The notes beneath the pieces are model-generated. The model searched no databases. It saw only the letters and a program-made list of their open reading frames with translations, and was not told where the DNA came from. Positions 1 through 11,100 of a stretch of DNA of 64,000 nucleotides are shown here, in pieces. Position numbers and translations under genes: made by a program. Origin of the DNA: Paraphaeosphaeria minitans (lineage: Eukaryota; Ascomycota; Dothideomycetes; Pleosporales; Didymosphaeriaceae); assembly GCA_015832175.1 (NCBI GenBank), contig WJXW01000002.1, forward strand, positions 1,178,001 to 1,242,000, read 5' to 3'. How positions within the stretch are numbered: the first letter of the stretch is position 1; every line of letters begins with the position of its first letter.

Positions 1-952
1 ATACTTTGTCTAGTGCTTTTAGTACTGTCTATATATACTTAGTGTGGTCTAATTTGTTTTTAGAAAAGACGAGGATATCGTCTATATACGCGATAATAAA
101 TATATCTAGATATTTATAGAGTACGTTGTTAATAAGTGCTATAAAAGCTGCTAGTGCGTTTATAAGTCTAAAAGGTATAACCTTATATTTAAATAGTCTA
201 TAGCGTAATTAAAATGCTATTTTCTATTCTTCACCTTTCTTAATTTGTATAAGGTGGTAACCGTCTCTTAGATCTATTATTGTGAATATCTTAGCTTAAA
301 ATAGTTAATCTCGTAACTCTACAATATTTAGTAGTGGATATTAGTTCTTTATTATTATATTGTTAAGTTATTAGTAGTTAACATATAGTCTATCTAATCT
401 ATCCTTTTTCTTAATAAACATGAAAGGGCTTACTACTAGTAACTTTAATAGTTATATATATCCTTTCTTAAGGTTTATCTTAATAAAATCACGTTCTTTA
501 AGGAGTTTTTCTCCTATCTTACTATATAGTAGTCTAAAGGGTGGCGTCTTCCCTTCTTCTAGGTCTATTGTAAGATTCTAGGGTTAATATTTAGGTAGGT
601 TTGCTTTTCCTTCCTTTTTTATAAATATGTGTGTCTATTTCCTATACTCTCTTAGTAAGGTAAGGGGTGTACTATTATCCTCCTTCTTACACTTCTTAAT
701 CTAGTAGTTCCTACTAGCGTTTACTAAAGTATACTTCTATTTTTTAACTATCTATCGCAGTATTATATTGTTAATAACTCCCTTATCTACTATTATTTTT
801 AGTTAATACGTAGGCTTTACTTATAATATATAATTATAGCGTTTAAATAATATTTTCTTTGTACCCTAGTTAATCTGCAGGTTGTGTATTATTAACTAAG
901 GTAATTCTAAGACTAACTTATACTTAGATCCTAGTAAGATATCTAAGGTAAG
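1..952 (-). pseudogene. B0 pol fragment: reverse transcriptase and the region before it (RIP-degraded)
   Basis: The minus strand reads as the N-terminal and central part of a Ty3/gypsy reverse transcriptase, which copies element RNA into cDNA in the cytoplasmic particle. The catalytic box reads AYIDDILVFS near positions 62-100, so both catalytic Asp codons survive (GAC GAT at about 76-81). In B1 and B2 the same box is mutated to YIDN. The frame is full of TAA/TAG at Gln/Trp positions. It is the same protein as B1 15000-15640, and its start is lost to the A1 insertion at 953. Confidence 0.85.
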
Positions 953-1263
953 TGTTGGTTTGGCTTAATCTGCAATTAAGCATTTAAGGGTTAATAGTAT
1001 ACTATTGTGTAAAGGGTAAGAAGTAGGTTTAATTAATTACGTCTGGTCTATCGTATAAAGGGGCACTAAGGGCTTTATAAAGTCTCTGCCTCTTAGCGCT
1101 GACCTAAGTAGGGGGTCCTTGTGCAGGTCCTTATAGGTAGGTAGGCCTTATAAAGTCTCTGCCTTTTAGCGCTAACCTAAGTAGTGGGTCCTTGTGCGGG
1201 TCCCTATAGGTAGGTAGGCCCCTATTTTACTTAGTGCTATTTGTATAATAAACTGTATAGACA
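953..1263 (-). repeat. A1 LTR, 3' copy relative to the ORF
   Basis: The boundaries are TG...CA. The LTR contains an internal direct duplication of about 75 bp (starting near 1072 and 1147), each copy carrying the palindrome TTAGCGCTAA or a one-base variant. It pairs with 3763-4074. Confidence 0.92.
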
Positions 1264-3442
1264 CTAGTAACTTTTCTTTTATACAATAGCTTATATTTAT
1301 TATACACTTTCCCTTTCCTATTCTTCTCTATCTATATAGTTAGCCTTCCCCTATTAGAATAGGTTATAAGGTAGGTGCAGTGTTACTGTGTAGTAGAGGT
1401 TCTATTTACACCTGCTCTTATGCAAATAGGTAGTAATAGCTAATCTACTTAGTTCTTACCCTACCCCTTTGCATAGTAGTAGAGTCGCATTACGTAATAA
1501 GGCTCTTTCTAGGCATATGTCCTGTGCATAAATAGAAGGTGGGGTGTTAAGCAATGCAATGCTTAGCGCTAGGTCTTAGTAAGTAGGTATAGAAGGATCG
1601 CTCCTAGTCGTGCGATAAAGGTATGTAGTAGAAGTAAGGTATAAGGTAGCCTTCTGTGCTTCTTCTTTATTACTCTATTAGTCTTGTTTATCTTCCTCCT
1701 CTTTTGTGCAATAGTTTTCTTCCTCTAGCTCTTTTTTAAAGTTAAGGATGTATACTTATATATCTATAGTAGAGGGTTTATGTTTGTAGAAGTTAGTGTA
1801 CAATAACATATATTGCTTTCTAGCTTACTAGGTATCCCTTAGTAAATAGTTAGTAGACTAGCATCTTTTTTTATAGTATATAAAGTATTTCTACTTTGTG
1901 TAAGAGCTTAAACTTCTAAAGTTGCCCCTTTTTTTTAGTCTAAAGGTTAATCTGCCTCTAGAGGGGCTAGATTCTCTTATGCAATTAGGATTATTATATT
2001 ATTAATTAGTATAGTACACCTCTTTACTATCTTAGAGGAATAATAACTTCTTTCTATTTTTAGTAACTTAGAGTAATGCACAAAGGTCGCTAAGTAAGCC
2101 TTCTACTATATTTTTAGGGTTAAACATAGCTTATTTAAGGTTAGGATAGCTATAGCATGCTTGTATAATAGTAGTGTATAGTTATAGTTTACTACTAAAG
2201 TCTTGTCTAAAAGCCCTTTAGGCTAAGGTAAGCTTATTAATTATTACTTCTAGGGCCTTATACAATGTAGTAGCTAGATTATCCTTTTTATAGCGTTTAA
2301 AGGTAAGAGTGGTCTAGTCTGTCTAGTACTAATTGTGATTAACACTAGTGTTAAAGTGCCTGTTTAGTCTGTTGTATAATTCATCCTATAGAAGTTCTAG
2401 TCTAATGTTGTGTAGGTAGTAGGTACTCGCACAATTAGAAAGGATTCCTAGAAAGATGTTTATATACTAGTTCTATAGTATGCCTAGCCTATAGTATAGT
2501 TCTCTAAAGACTTTTACCTTGTCTGCTAGGATATTATATAGCCTACTAGTGTAGTTATTCTCTTTACTCTAAGCCTTCTAAAAGAGAATAATCTTGTCTG
2601 GCTAGATATAAGTATAATCTCCTAGTTATTAAGGAGACTAGGAGTGTCTAGCCTCTTTATACAATGTAGTTTATTAGGCAAAAGTAGTCTAGGTTTTAGG
2701 CTACTACTATTAGTGTGGCTTTATATATAGTGTCTCTGTCCTTGTATATATAGGGATGGGCCCTAGCTATACTCTATGTGTATATATATTACCTATAGAT
2801 AGTGTAGGTTGCATTATTAGGATCGTGCGAAGTGGTTTAGGTTATAGTTATAAAGTTATTGTGCGAAGGGTCTATAGCTTATAGTTAAGCTGTAACAGTT
2901 TAAAGAGTTTCTTTACATAGGTGTCCTTTGTTATAGAATTAGTAGCGATAAAGCCTTTCTTTATAAGAAAAGTAATAAGCTCTCTTCTTACTATATAACT
3001 AATCTTATTAAAGGTTCTTTTCTTCTAGTTATTAAAATCTTTAGTAAAAAAAGAGATTATTTCTTTACCTTTAAGGCTGCTTATACGATATTACGCAATT
3101 ATGTATACTATATAAGTGTTTAGCTGTTTTAGAGAAGGGGGTAGGTAGCTATATAGATCTACTCTGTCTATCTAGTACTTTTGTGCGATCTCTCCTCTTA
3201 AGGTAATAGCCTTAATATTTATTGCTTCCTCTACTTATTAAAGCTATATTACTTTAGCTTTATCTTTCTACTAAGGAGGCAGTATTAATTATTACGTAAC
3301 GTCTTTAGGTTATAGTTTCTTTAAGAAGTCTTCTAGTCTTAAGGCTATGTTATTGTTATCTTTCTTAGTTGTGCAACGTGTCTGCGTTTAGTTGTCGCTA
3401 GTTTAATTATGCGATGTGTTTTTTGGGGTTGTGAATGTGCTT
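1264..3442 (-). pseudogene. A1 single ORF, possibly gag-like, RIP-degraded
   Basis: On the minus strand one reading frame fills most of the interior and is homologous to the better preserved A3 ORF (44440-46640). It is basic and helical in the middle, with an acidic Glu-rich patch late in the protein. Stops fall at Gln/Trp positions. I do not recognise a catalytic motif or zinc knuckle. A capsid-like role is inferred only from its position as the sole ORF between LTRs, and no function is established. Confidence 0.55.
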
Positions 3443-3674
3443 ACTATCTCCTTTCTTTTCTATAGAATAGCTTAGACTAGATTGTGCGACTCTTTATAGA
3501 TATACGCGCTTTATTTCTGCTTATTATATAATCTAAAATTTAATCTCTAGTAAAGGTACTATCTTCTTTCTTTTCTGTAGAATAGCTTAGACTAGATTGT
3601 GCGACTCTTTACAGATGTGCGCGCTTTGTTTCTGCTTATTATATAATCTAAAATTTAATCTCTAGTAAAGGTAA
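3443..3674. repeat. A1 116-bp tandem duplication in the leader
   Basis: Two near-identical units (from 3443 and 3559), each from ACTATCT... to ...TAAAGGTA, lie between the 5' LTR and the ORF in coding sense. The same duplication is present in A2 (34741-34970) and A3 (about 44205-44437), so it belongs to the family. Confidence 0.85.
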
Positions 3675-3762
3675 TAATACAGAGCCTGCGTATCTAGCTT
3701 ATAGGGTGCTCTGTCTTTAGACCTTACTAGTTTGTAGTTAATTAGAATTAATTACTAATTAG

Positions 3763-4074
3763 TGTTAGTTTGGCTCAATCTGCAATTAAGTATTTAAGGG
3801 TTAATAGTATACTATTGTGTAAAGGGTGAGAAGTAGGTTTAATTGATTACGTCTGGTCTATCGTACAAAGGGGCACTGAGGGCTTTATAAAGTCTCTGCC
3901 TCTTAGCGCTAACCTAAGCAGGGGGTCCTTGTGCAGGTCCTTATAGGTAGGCAAGGCCTTATGAAGTCTCTGCCTCTTAGCGCTAACCTAAGTAGTGGGT
4001 CCTTGTGCGGGTCCCTATAGGTAGGTAGGCCCCTATTTTACTCAGTGCTATTTGTACGATAAACTGTACGGACA
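3763..4074 (-). repeat. A1 LTR, 5' copy relative to the ORF
   Basis: 312 bp, starting TGTTAG and ending GGACA, with the same internal 75-bp duplication as its partner. It is followed directly by the GTAAG target duplication. Confidence 0.92.
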
Positions 4075-5290
4075 GTAAGTTCCTTTTTATGTCCTTAGAC
4101 TATTATTGTAGTAGTAACCTCCTAGTATATCTAAGGTGTCTTGGGCATTAGGGATCTATTTGCGATATAGATAATATAGGGTACTTCTTTCTCTAATATT
4201 ATAAGTCCTACTTATCTTACTATTTAATAAGATATAAAGTTCTTTTCTACTTCTAAGTCTATAAGAGCTTAAGCCTATATTCCTTTAAGCTATACTAGTA
4301 GCTTAACTAATACTGTACTTACTATAGTATCTAATTTAATAAAGGCGTTTTCTTATCTAAGTTTAGGCCTAAAAAGGACATCTATTTGTGTAGGTTATAC
4401 TTAAGTTCTAGTGCCTAGTATGCGTTTCTAAGCATTTGCTTCTGTTATTATTTTTAAGTATATAGCTTATGTAGATTGTTTTCTTTTTTTTCCTATAAGG
4501 ATGTTTTTCTATTTTTTCTTCTATAGTTTTTACTATTCCTATATACTAGTTAAATTAGTAGCTCTATTATTACTTCCTACGTAGAGTAGTTTACAAAGCT
4601 GTCTAAACATTTAGCTATATAGTAGTATTTATAGTCTTAGTTTAAACACGTGTACTAGTATAGTTGTATATAGTCTTTATTAATAAGTATATTATAGCAT
4701 TTATTGCCCTTTAGCGTAAGGTAAGGAAAGTATTTTACTTATTATTTATTCTAGAGGTGTTTATTATAAGCTGTAATAGAGTAGTCTATTTATATTTATC
4801 TATAGCGCAGTTTCCTTTTAGGTTATTTCTTATTCTCTTTTTTCTCTGCCTTATATTATGCGCATGTTAGTTCTTCGCAATACGTCTATATACAGAATTA
4901 GTGTGTAGGATTTTAGTGGTTTAGATAGTACTTTAGTACGTAGTCTAACTTCTTATTTTTATAGGGTTGTATTTCTTTTAGTGCCTAGTAGGGTTCTATA
5001 TAGTCCTAAACATTTAGTTTATACTTAAGTAACATAGAGTTGTCTTCTTCCCACCTACTTTGTAAGTAAAAAGTAGGAGATCTTAGTATTTCTTCTACGT
5101 CTTCTATATTATAGTATACGTTAGAGTTGTCTTCTAGATCTTTGTATAGTTGTAAGTTAAGTAAATCTAATTACTTACTTTACTCTAGTGTAACGCATTA
5201 GTAACTAAATAGTGTTATAATAACTTTCTATTCCTTATTAGGTTCTTAGTCTTTAATAGTTAGTATATTTAACTTAGTTTAATAGACTTT
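4075..5290 (-). pseudogene. B0 protease and pol N-terminus (RIP-degraded)
   Basis: This continues the minus-strand B0 coding region beyond A1. It aligns by eye with B1 13350-14570: the segment between the gag zinc knuckle and RT, including the retroviral-type aspartyl protease that matures the polyprotein. Long stretches without frameshift carry TAA/TAG at Gln/Trp codons. A1 entered within the protease/pol junction. Confidence 0.75.
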
Positions 5291-6228
5291 GTTCTTTAAT
5301 CTACAGTTCCTAGCTATATAGCCTAGTTTACTATATGTAAAGCATTTATAGGTCTTAGTTATTAGTTATTAACTTCTATTAGAGACGCGTTTATTAGGCT
5401 GCTTAGGGCCTATCCTTCCTCTTTTTCCTTTACCTAAGTAGTTAAACTAGACGTCTTCTATTAGTTTATATCTTTAGTAGTTCTTTAGCTATTGCTTTTA
5501 GACAATTCTAATAGGGTTCTTATAAACCACTTTTGCTAGTTATCTAAAGCTTATCGCCCTAGGGTTTTAGTAGAGCTCTTATTGCAATAAAAACTATTCT
5601 TTATTAATTCTAATAGTTTCTTTGTACAGTTCCTTAAAGTTAGTAATTTATGCACTACTACGTAAGAGTTTCTTACGTAGTTTCTATTTAAGTTTTTGTT
5701 TGTATATATCTTAGAGAGATTTATTGTCCTAGTTAAGCTATATAGCGTATCTACAAAACTTAGCTGTATACTTAGCTACTAATTGTTTCTAAGTTATAGT
5801 CTAAATCTTTACCTTTATAATAGAGTTCTTATTAGTAATTCTAAAGAGTTGTTTAAGGTATTTCTTAAAGTTATTATAATCTTTAATAATATTAACTATA
5901 TTAGCGTGCTCGTTTGCGTAATTATTGTTATTATTATTATAGTCTATTCTTAGGTACTTTTTAAGGTAAAGATAGATCTATAATCCTACATCTCCTTGTA
6001 TATATGTTACTGCAAAAATAACCTTTTTTTTGTCTTTAAGAGGTTTGTCTAAGTTAAAGAAGTAGAGGTCTAACTAAAGAATCTAGACATTAGTTTAAGA
6101 TTGTTTACTAAAGTAAAGATTAGGTTTGTGCGCCTTACTACTATCCTTTATAGGAGTAATCTTAGCGGCACCTAAAGCTGTAGAAGAGGTAGGAGTTTGT
6201 AAAGTACTTATATTAAGGGTATTTAAGA
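5291..6228 (-). pseudogene. B0 gag with CCHC zinc knuckle (RIP-degraded)
   Basis: The minus strand encodes a gag-type nucleocapsid precursor. A zinc-knuckle remnant lies near 5305-5350, reading KCFTYSKLGYIARNCR. Two of its four ligands are changed by single transitions: the second Cys and the His both read Tyr. The upstream part is the capsid region shared with B1 and B2. The start lies just inside the 5' LTR boundary, but RIP has blurred it. Confidence 0.8.
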
Positions 6229-6644
6229 TATTAAATCTAAGAGGGTAGCTAGTCCTAAAGGATTAAGGTTAGTTCTTAGGTAGGAGTACTTACAGAAGGT
6301 AAAAGGTCTTGTTAATACGATAGTATTTTACAAAGTGTAATAAGTTAATAATGTAGTCTACTAGAATCTAAATAATAGATTAATAAACAGATTAAACACG
6401 AGTATAGAGAGTCTATTCTTACGTTCCTATATACTAAGTAAAGTCCGCTCTGTAGGGAGCGCTCTATAGAGAGCGGTTATATATGTTATGCTCTAGTATA
6501 GAGCAATTAAGCGCTCTGTGGAGAGCAGTTACGTAACTTCTTTATTTAAGGCGTAGCTGGCCTCGAATCCCGCTTAATCTTTGCTACGCGCCCACTAGGT
6601 ATAAAACCGGCTTCCTGCTATTATGTGGATTTTAGATCCTAACA
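6229..6644 (-). repeat. B0 5' LTR, 416 bp, with its own U3 type
   Basis: About 210 bp next to gag is the R/U5-like part shared with B1 and B2. The outer half is unlike either. It holds short GC-richer repeats of GAGAGCG/GCTCT type at about 6446-6530. A 7-bp inverted repeat GCGTAGC (6551-6557) and GCTACGC (6583-6589) encloses a tRNA B-box-like GATTCGAGGC on the minus strand (about 6560-6569). The outer end TGTTAGGATC matches the B2 LTR end. Confidence 0.85.
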
Positions 6645-6649
6645 ATAGG

Positions 6650-7780
6650 AATCTAGTTAGGATTACTACCTTTACATTTATTAGCATAGTAGCTAGTTCT
6701 ATAGTACTTATAGTAGGTAACACTTTTTTTATCTTAGGTCTTACTATTGCCTTTAGGTGTTTAGTAGTTTAGCGTAGTATCTTTAGATTTCTTTAATATA
6801 TAACGTAGGCTTAACTCCTATATTATAGGTGCGCAGAGTAGGTTTCGCTTAAGCGTAGAGCCTAAAGTAATAAGGTCTTCCCTAGTTACAGGCACCTAAT
6901 AGTAGTTAGTAATAGCCCTCTATAGCTTAGGTTTAAGCTTAGAGAAGAGGTGCTACACCTTTTACTTCTTAGTGTAAGGTATAAGTTAATCTTTAAAGAC
7001 ATTAAGATAGGTTACAAAAGAGTAAATAGTTTAGTTTTTTTACTATATTACCTAAGCATACACTATAGCTACTTCTAGACTATAATTTACTAGGTCTAAA
7101 AGTAAGTTAAGTATATACTACTTAAAGTACTTCTAGATAGGTGTTTCTTCCTTAGCTTTAAAAGTGCACTTATGATATATATACTATAGTTCTCTTAGGT
7201 CGCCTATAAGATACTATATTACCTAAATAACCTTATTTCTATCCTGCACAAATTCTTATAGTAAAAGGCAAAAGGCCACTTTATAGGAATAGAAGAATTT
7301 ATAATACTCCTTAAGGTTCTTAACTCTGTATTTAGTAAGGTCCTTAGGTTAAAGCGTATACTTAATATATATTACTATATGTGCTATAGGCGCGTCCTAC
7401 TTATAGATATTTATAGATAGGATTTTAATGTTCTTAGTAGTAGCTACTACGCTAGGGGTTTAGCTTATACTTTTAAGTTAGGAGATTTTGTCTTCTAAGG
7501 CATAAAGTTAATATATAGTACAAAGCTTATTACGCTTCTTTTTAGTAACTAGAATACACTACTTAAGTATTAAAGGTAGGCTTAAGTTACGTGTTACTAG
7601 CTCTTCTCCTATATACTAGATAAAAGGGTCTTCGCTGCCTTTAGGGGCTTTAGGTAAGGTCTACCCCCTACTAGTAGCTTATATAACTCTAGGAGCTATC
7701 CTTAGACTGTTGTAGATAAAGTATTATTATATAAGGTCTAGTTATAGGCAATAGTACTTGCTTTACACTAGAAAAGACAG
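6650..7780 (-). pseudogene. H gag with zinc knuckle (RIP-degraded)
   Basis: The minus-strand frame reads as a retrotransposon capsid, with segments such as VFKDQLIPYTKKQK (stop read as Gln) and a matrix of long helices. It ends with a nucleocapsid knuckle near 6670-6720, where three ligands read Tyr (YYKYYRTSYYANKC). The family role is packaging of genomic RNA. Stops fall at Gln/Trp codons, and the C-terminus is lost at the B0 insertion. H is not a copy of B, C, D, F or G gag. Confidence 0.65.
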
Positions 7781-7923
7781 TGAAAGGATAACTCTAGTAA
7801 TATTAATAGAATAATACTTGTCTTGTGTAGAGTTAACGCGCAGTGTAGGTTTTACGCAGCTAGCTCACTTAGCGCATAGACCCTCTATAAGGCCTTAGCG
7901 CTAGATACCACAACACTACAACA
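7781..7923 (-). repeat. H 5' LTR, about 143 bp
   Basis: The sequence runs TGAAAGG...ACAACA on the plus strand (TG...CA ends) and sits exactly where copia coding resumes on its right. Only one copy is in the window, so the inner boundary is inferred from TG and from where gag coding begins. Confidence 0.55.
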
Positions 7924-9041
7924 ATATCGTGATCTACCCGTTATATATATGCGGAGAAGCTCTATTAACTGTAGTCTACTTATATAATAGAACTCCTAAT
8001 AGTTCTATAGGCTATAAAACACTATTCTTCTAAAGGTATAATAAAGTACCTAATATAGAAAACCTAAAGATTTAGGGTTCCCTAACTTATTATAAAGAGC
8101 CTAGTAGTCTTATTAAGAAACTAGACGCTAGGGCTACTCCCTACTATCTAATAGATTATAACTCTAACTAGTACCAATTATTTAATCCTAGTAAAAATAA
8201 AATAGTATATACTAGAGATTGTAAGGTACTAGAAGGCTACTTTTATAAGCCAAATAATTAGGAAAGGAAAATAGAGATCTATAATAGACTAGAGCCTATA
8301 GAGCCTAGTAGAGAAATAGAGCCTAATAAGGAAAATAATATTCCTAAGGCTTAACAAGACTCTAGCCCTAAAGTAGTTATAAATAGGAATAAAGAACCAA
8401 TTCCTAAAACTACTAATATAAGTTGGGAAAACCTGTATAAAGAACTAGTAGAAGAAAATATACTAGTTACTAGTACAGAAGAGCTGAAGAACTATAAAGA
8501 AGTTCTAACTAATCTTAATAAAGATTTCTACCTAAAAGCTATAAAATTAAAGGTAGAAAATCTAATATAAAATAAAACTTAGGACCTAGTTATTAAACCT
8601 AATAAACTAATTCTTAAGGGTAGATAGGTTTTAACTAGAAAATATCACCTAGACAGCTCTATAAATAAATATAAGGCTAGATACGTAGCTAAAGGATTCC
8701 TACAAAAGTATAGAATTAATTATAAAGAAACCTTTACTACTACCTCTAAACCTAGTCTTATAAGGCTTCTATTATCCTATTTTTCTAGTTTAAACTGGGA
8801 AATTTATACATGGGATATAAAACAGGCTTTTCCTAACGCCTATCTAGAGGAAGAAGTCTATCTAGATTTACCTTAAGGTCTAGAAAGCTTTACCCTAGAA
8901 AATAGCCCTATAAAACTAGACAAAGATCTAGTTAGTTCTATAATTAAAAGCCAAAACTATAACTAAGTGTCTCTAAAACTAAATAAGGCACTATATGGCT
9001 TAAAACAGGCTACTAGGCAATAGCAAATTCACCTTACAAAT
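7924..9041 (+). pseudogene. Element E (outermost host): Ty1/copia integrase C-terminus, linker and RT N-terminus
   Basis: One frame reads YLYNRTPNSSIGYKT near 7985 (the conserved NRTP of copia integrase). It then reads a linker, then the RVT_2 reverse transcriptase with KYKARYVAKGF (about 8670-8700), WDIKQAFPNAYL (8810-8850) and ALYGLKQAT (8990-9015). Gln codons read TAA/TAG but the frame is unbroken. The element C insertion stops it at 9041, and the next residues resume in frame at 40279. Upstream E lies left of the window beyond H. Confidence 0.9.
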
Positions 9042-9233
9042 TGTTATAGGCTAGTCTTAGAGAGTGAATAGAACTATAAGTGCTAAATGTAAAGGATGGA
9101 TTCTAGGTATTAAGTCTCTATAGGGGGGTGTGCTGCTTATAAGAAGAGTTTTCCTTAGTAGGTCTACTTCTTTAGGGTAGTTTCTTTCTTTAAGATCCTT
9201 CTAAAGGCTAGGGCATAGCCCTAGCCTATTATA
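9042..9233 (-). repeat. C 3' LTR, 192 bp
   Basis: It pairs with 40087-40278 at the same length. Near the outer U3 end both copies keep a perfect hairpin, GGCTAGGGC-ATA-GCCCTAGCC (9206-9226). Confidence 0.92.
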
Positions 9234-9703
9234 TACCTTAGACTTTACTTAGTTTAAAACGTCTTATAGTTATAAAGTAAGCCTTAGAGATCTTAGGAGT
9301 ATCGTGCTATAGTAAGGTAGTAGTGTTATAGGCGTTATTTTTCTATTAGGAACTTATTATTGTTTTAGCAAGGGTTCCCTTGTAGTGTAGAGGTAGCCCT
9401 AAGGCGGTCTTAGGGCGAGGGCCCTTATTAGGCGGTTTGTTTATTTACTTTATTATTATAAGGCGATAGGACACTACTCTTACCTTTTCTAATATAATTA
9501 TTATATATCTATTACTTTAGCAGTGCGTTGCTATTATAGTCTTCTTATGTCTATATTACTTTACCTTTTTTCTTCCTTTCTCTACTCTCTCTTTTTTATA
9601 CTAACCCTAACCTACGCCTATTCTAACTTCCTTAACTATCTATAACTACCTCTATCCTTACCTTCTTTTAGCCCTAATCTAGTTCCCCTTCTATTCCTAC
9701 GCT
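9234..9703. other. C interior between the 3' LTR and the antisense ORF, no gene seen
   Basis: This is AT-rich sequence with pyrimidine-rich runs on the plus strand (about 9540-9680). It could hold the promoter and 5' UTR of the plus-strand ORF starting at 9704. No motif beyond that is recognised. Confidence 0.4.
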
Positions 9704-11100
9704 ATGCGCCCCTGTACTCTTATTAGCCTTTTAGCCCTTTTTTTTAGCGTTCTGTTCGCGGCTACAACTAATATTAATATTATTAATAATAGCCTCTAAA
9801 GTAGCGCTGCCTTAGTAGATATCTTTAGTCCTAGTAGCAGTAGTAGTAATAACCTTTTAGACTTAAACTAGCGCTTTACTAAGTCTAGCTATATACATAC
9901 TAAGGAGGAGATTAATAATACTAAAGTAAAAGAGATTCTCTAGAGCCTTAATACGCCTATATAGTAGTCTAGTAGTAGTAATTACTCTTACTTTTTTATA
10001 ATCTCTAAGAGGCGCGTACTAGCTAATTGCCCTAACCTTATTACTTCTACCTATAGCCTAAAGTAGCTTTATATTACTAAAAGTGCAGTTCTTTAAAGAA
10101 ACAGCTTAGATAAAGAGCTAGCTAATTCTAATATAGGCTTTATATATATTAAATATATTAGGCGCCTAAGGTGGCTTAGGCGCGTAGAGTAAGTTTATAG
10201 CCTTATATTCTAGACTATTATTAATATTTATATAGCTATTAACTATTCTAGGGCTACTTCTATAGCGCCTACTATTATACTAAGGCTACCTACTAGTACG
10301 ATTCTGCCCCCTTTACTAATAACCTAGGCCTAAAGCGGGCTCTACGCCTCTAGATTAAATACGTAGAGCGAGGCTAGGTTAATAGCAATTTATATATTTA
10401 TAATTCTAGAATATATAGCACTAACCTCTAGAAGCCTATAATTAAAACACTACCTACTTTTACAGCGAAGTTCTACTACTTAGCCTAGTAGTATAAGTAG
10501 TACCTAAACTTAGCGCTTAAGAACTCTAGCCTAATCTAAGAACTAGACTCCCTTACTATACCCCTACCTTAGTATAGTAATAGAATAGTAGTCGCCCCCC
10601 CTAGTATAGATATAGCCCTAGTAGCACCTTCGCTCTAGATAACTCTAGCCTAGCGTAGTAGTAACTATAATTAGAATCTAGTAGCGTTAGCTAATAATAT
10701 GGCAAGATAGATAAATAATATAGGAAATTATATCTAGTAATCTAAAAAGAGTATAGGCTAGCGCCTAGATAAGATAACCTAAACCTAAGTGTAGACTACT
10801 AACCTACTTACTACTATTATAGAGTGACTTAGAATAGCTTCTAGCTAACGCTACTTTACCCTTCTAGTAGCCCTAGCTTAACAGCGTATACTCTTTAACC
10901 TATATTAAGAGCTTTATAAAGTAACTCTACTTAAGCCTTTGTCTAGGGCTAGCTTAGTACACTCTTCTAGCTGCCGCTACTACTAGTGCGAAGAGTAATA
11001 TAGTTACTATAGCCCTCTTTTATTCTTATTTAGTGTTACTTTAGTGCCGTTTTAGGCATTACAACCCTAGAGCTAATAGCCTTTAGTAGTTTTTAGATAG
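9704..11100 (+). pseudogene. Antisense accessory ORF of element C, signal-peptide-like start, one candidate intron
   Basis: This reads opposite to C pol. ATG at 9704 begins a basic-hydrophobic leader (MRPC then LISLLALFFSVLFAA) like a secretory signal peptide, then Asn/Ser-rich sequence. The frame holds to about 10188. A GTAAGT donor at 10189 and an AG at 10235 would remove 47 nt and restore the frame that continues to about 11100 (for example YYYTKATYQYDSAPF near 10275). Nearly all stops are TAA/TAG, as expected for RIP at Gln/Trp. A hydrophobic stretch PLLFLFSVTLV lies near the end (about 11010). I recognise no family. RIP makes false frames look open, so the call is tentative. Confidence 0.42.

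Larger units (their letters stand above)
953..4074 (-). mobile_element. Element A1: complete non-autonomous-looking LTR retrotransposon with TSD GTAAG
   Basis: Two 312-bp-class LTRs (953-1263, 3763-4074) begin TGTT and end ACA. They flank 2.5 kb whose single degenerate ORF reads on the minus strand. The perfect 5-bp duplication GTAAG lies at 948-952 and 4075-4079. The uninterrupted site is present in B2 near 36140 and in B1 near 14570. No protease, RT, RNase H or integrase motif is present, so the element would need enzymes from another element. A1 is less RIP-degraded than A2, keeping more TG and CA dinucleotides at matching positions. Confidence 0.92.
1..6644 (-). mobile_element. Element B0: Ty3/gypsy chromovirus copy, truncated by the window start, interrupted by A1
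   Basis: This is a minus-strand copy of family B. It runs from inside the RT domain at the window start, through protease and gag, to its 5' LTR at 6229-6644. A1 (953-4074) splits it, and removing A1 with one GTAAG duplication restores a sequence that is uninterrupted in B1 and B2. The right edge of the LTR ends in AACA at 6644. The next five bases (ATAGG, 6645-6649) should be the target duplication, but the partner lies outside the window. The host sequence is the gag of element H. Its integrase, antisense region and 3' LTR are not visible. Confidence 0.88.
6645..7923 (-). mobile_element. Element H: 5' end of a minus-strand gag-bearing LTR retrotransposon
   Basis: A short LTR (7781-7923) is followed on the minus strand by a gag gene that is cut by the B0 insertion at 6644. 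The rest of H lies left of the window. H itself sits in the integrase region of copia element E, which resumes at 7924. Confidence 0.7.
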
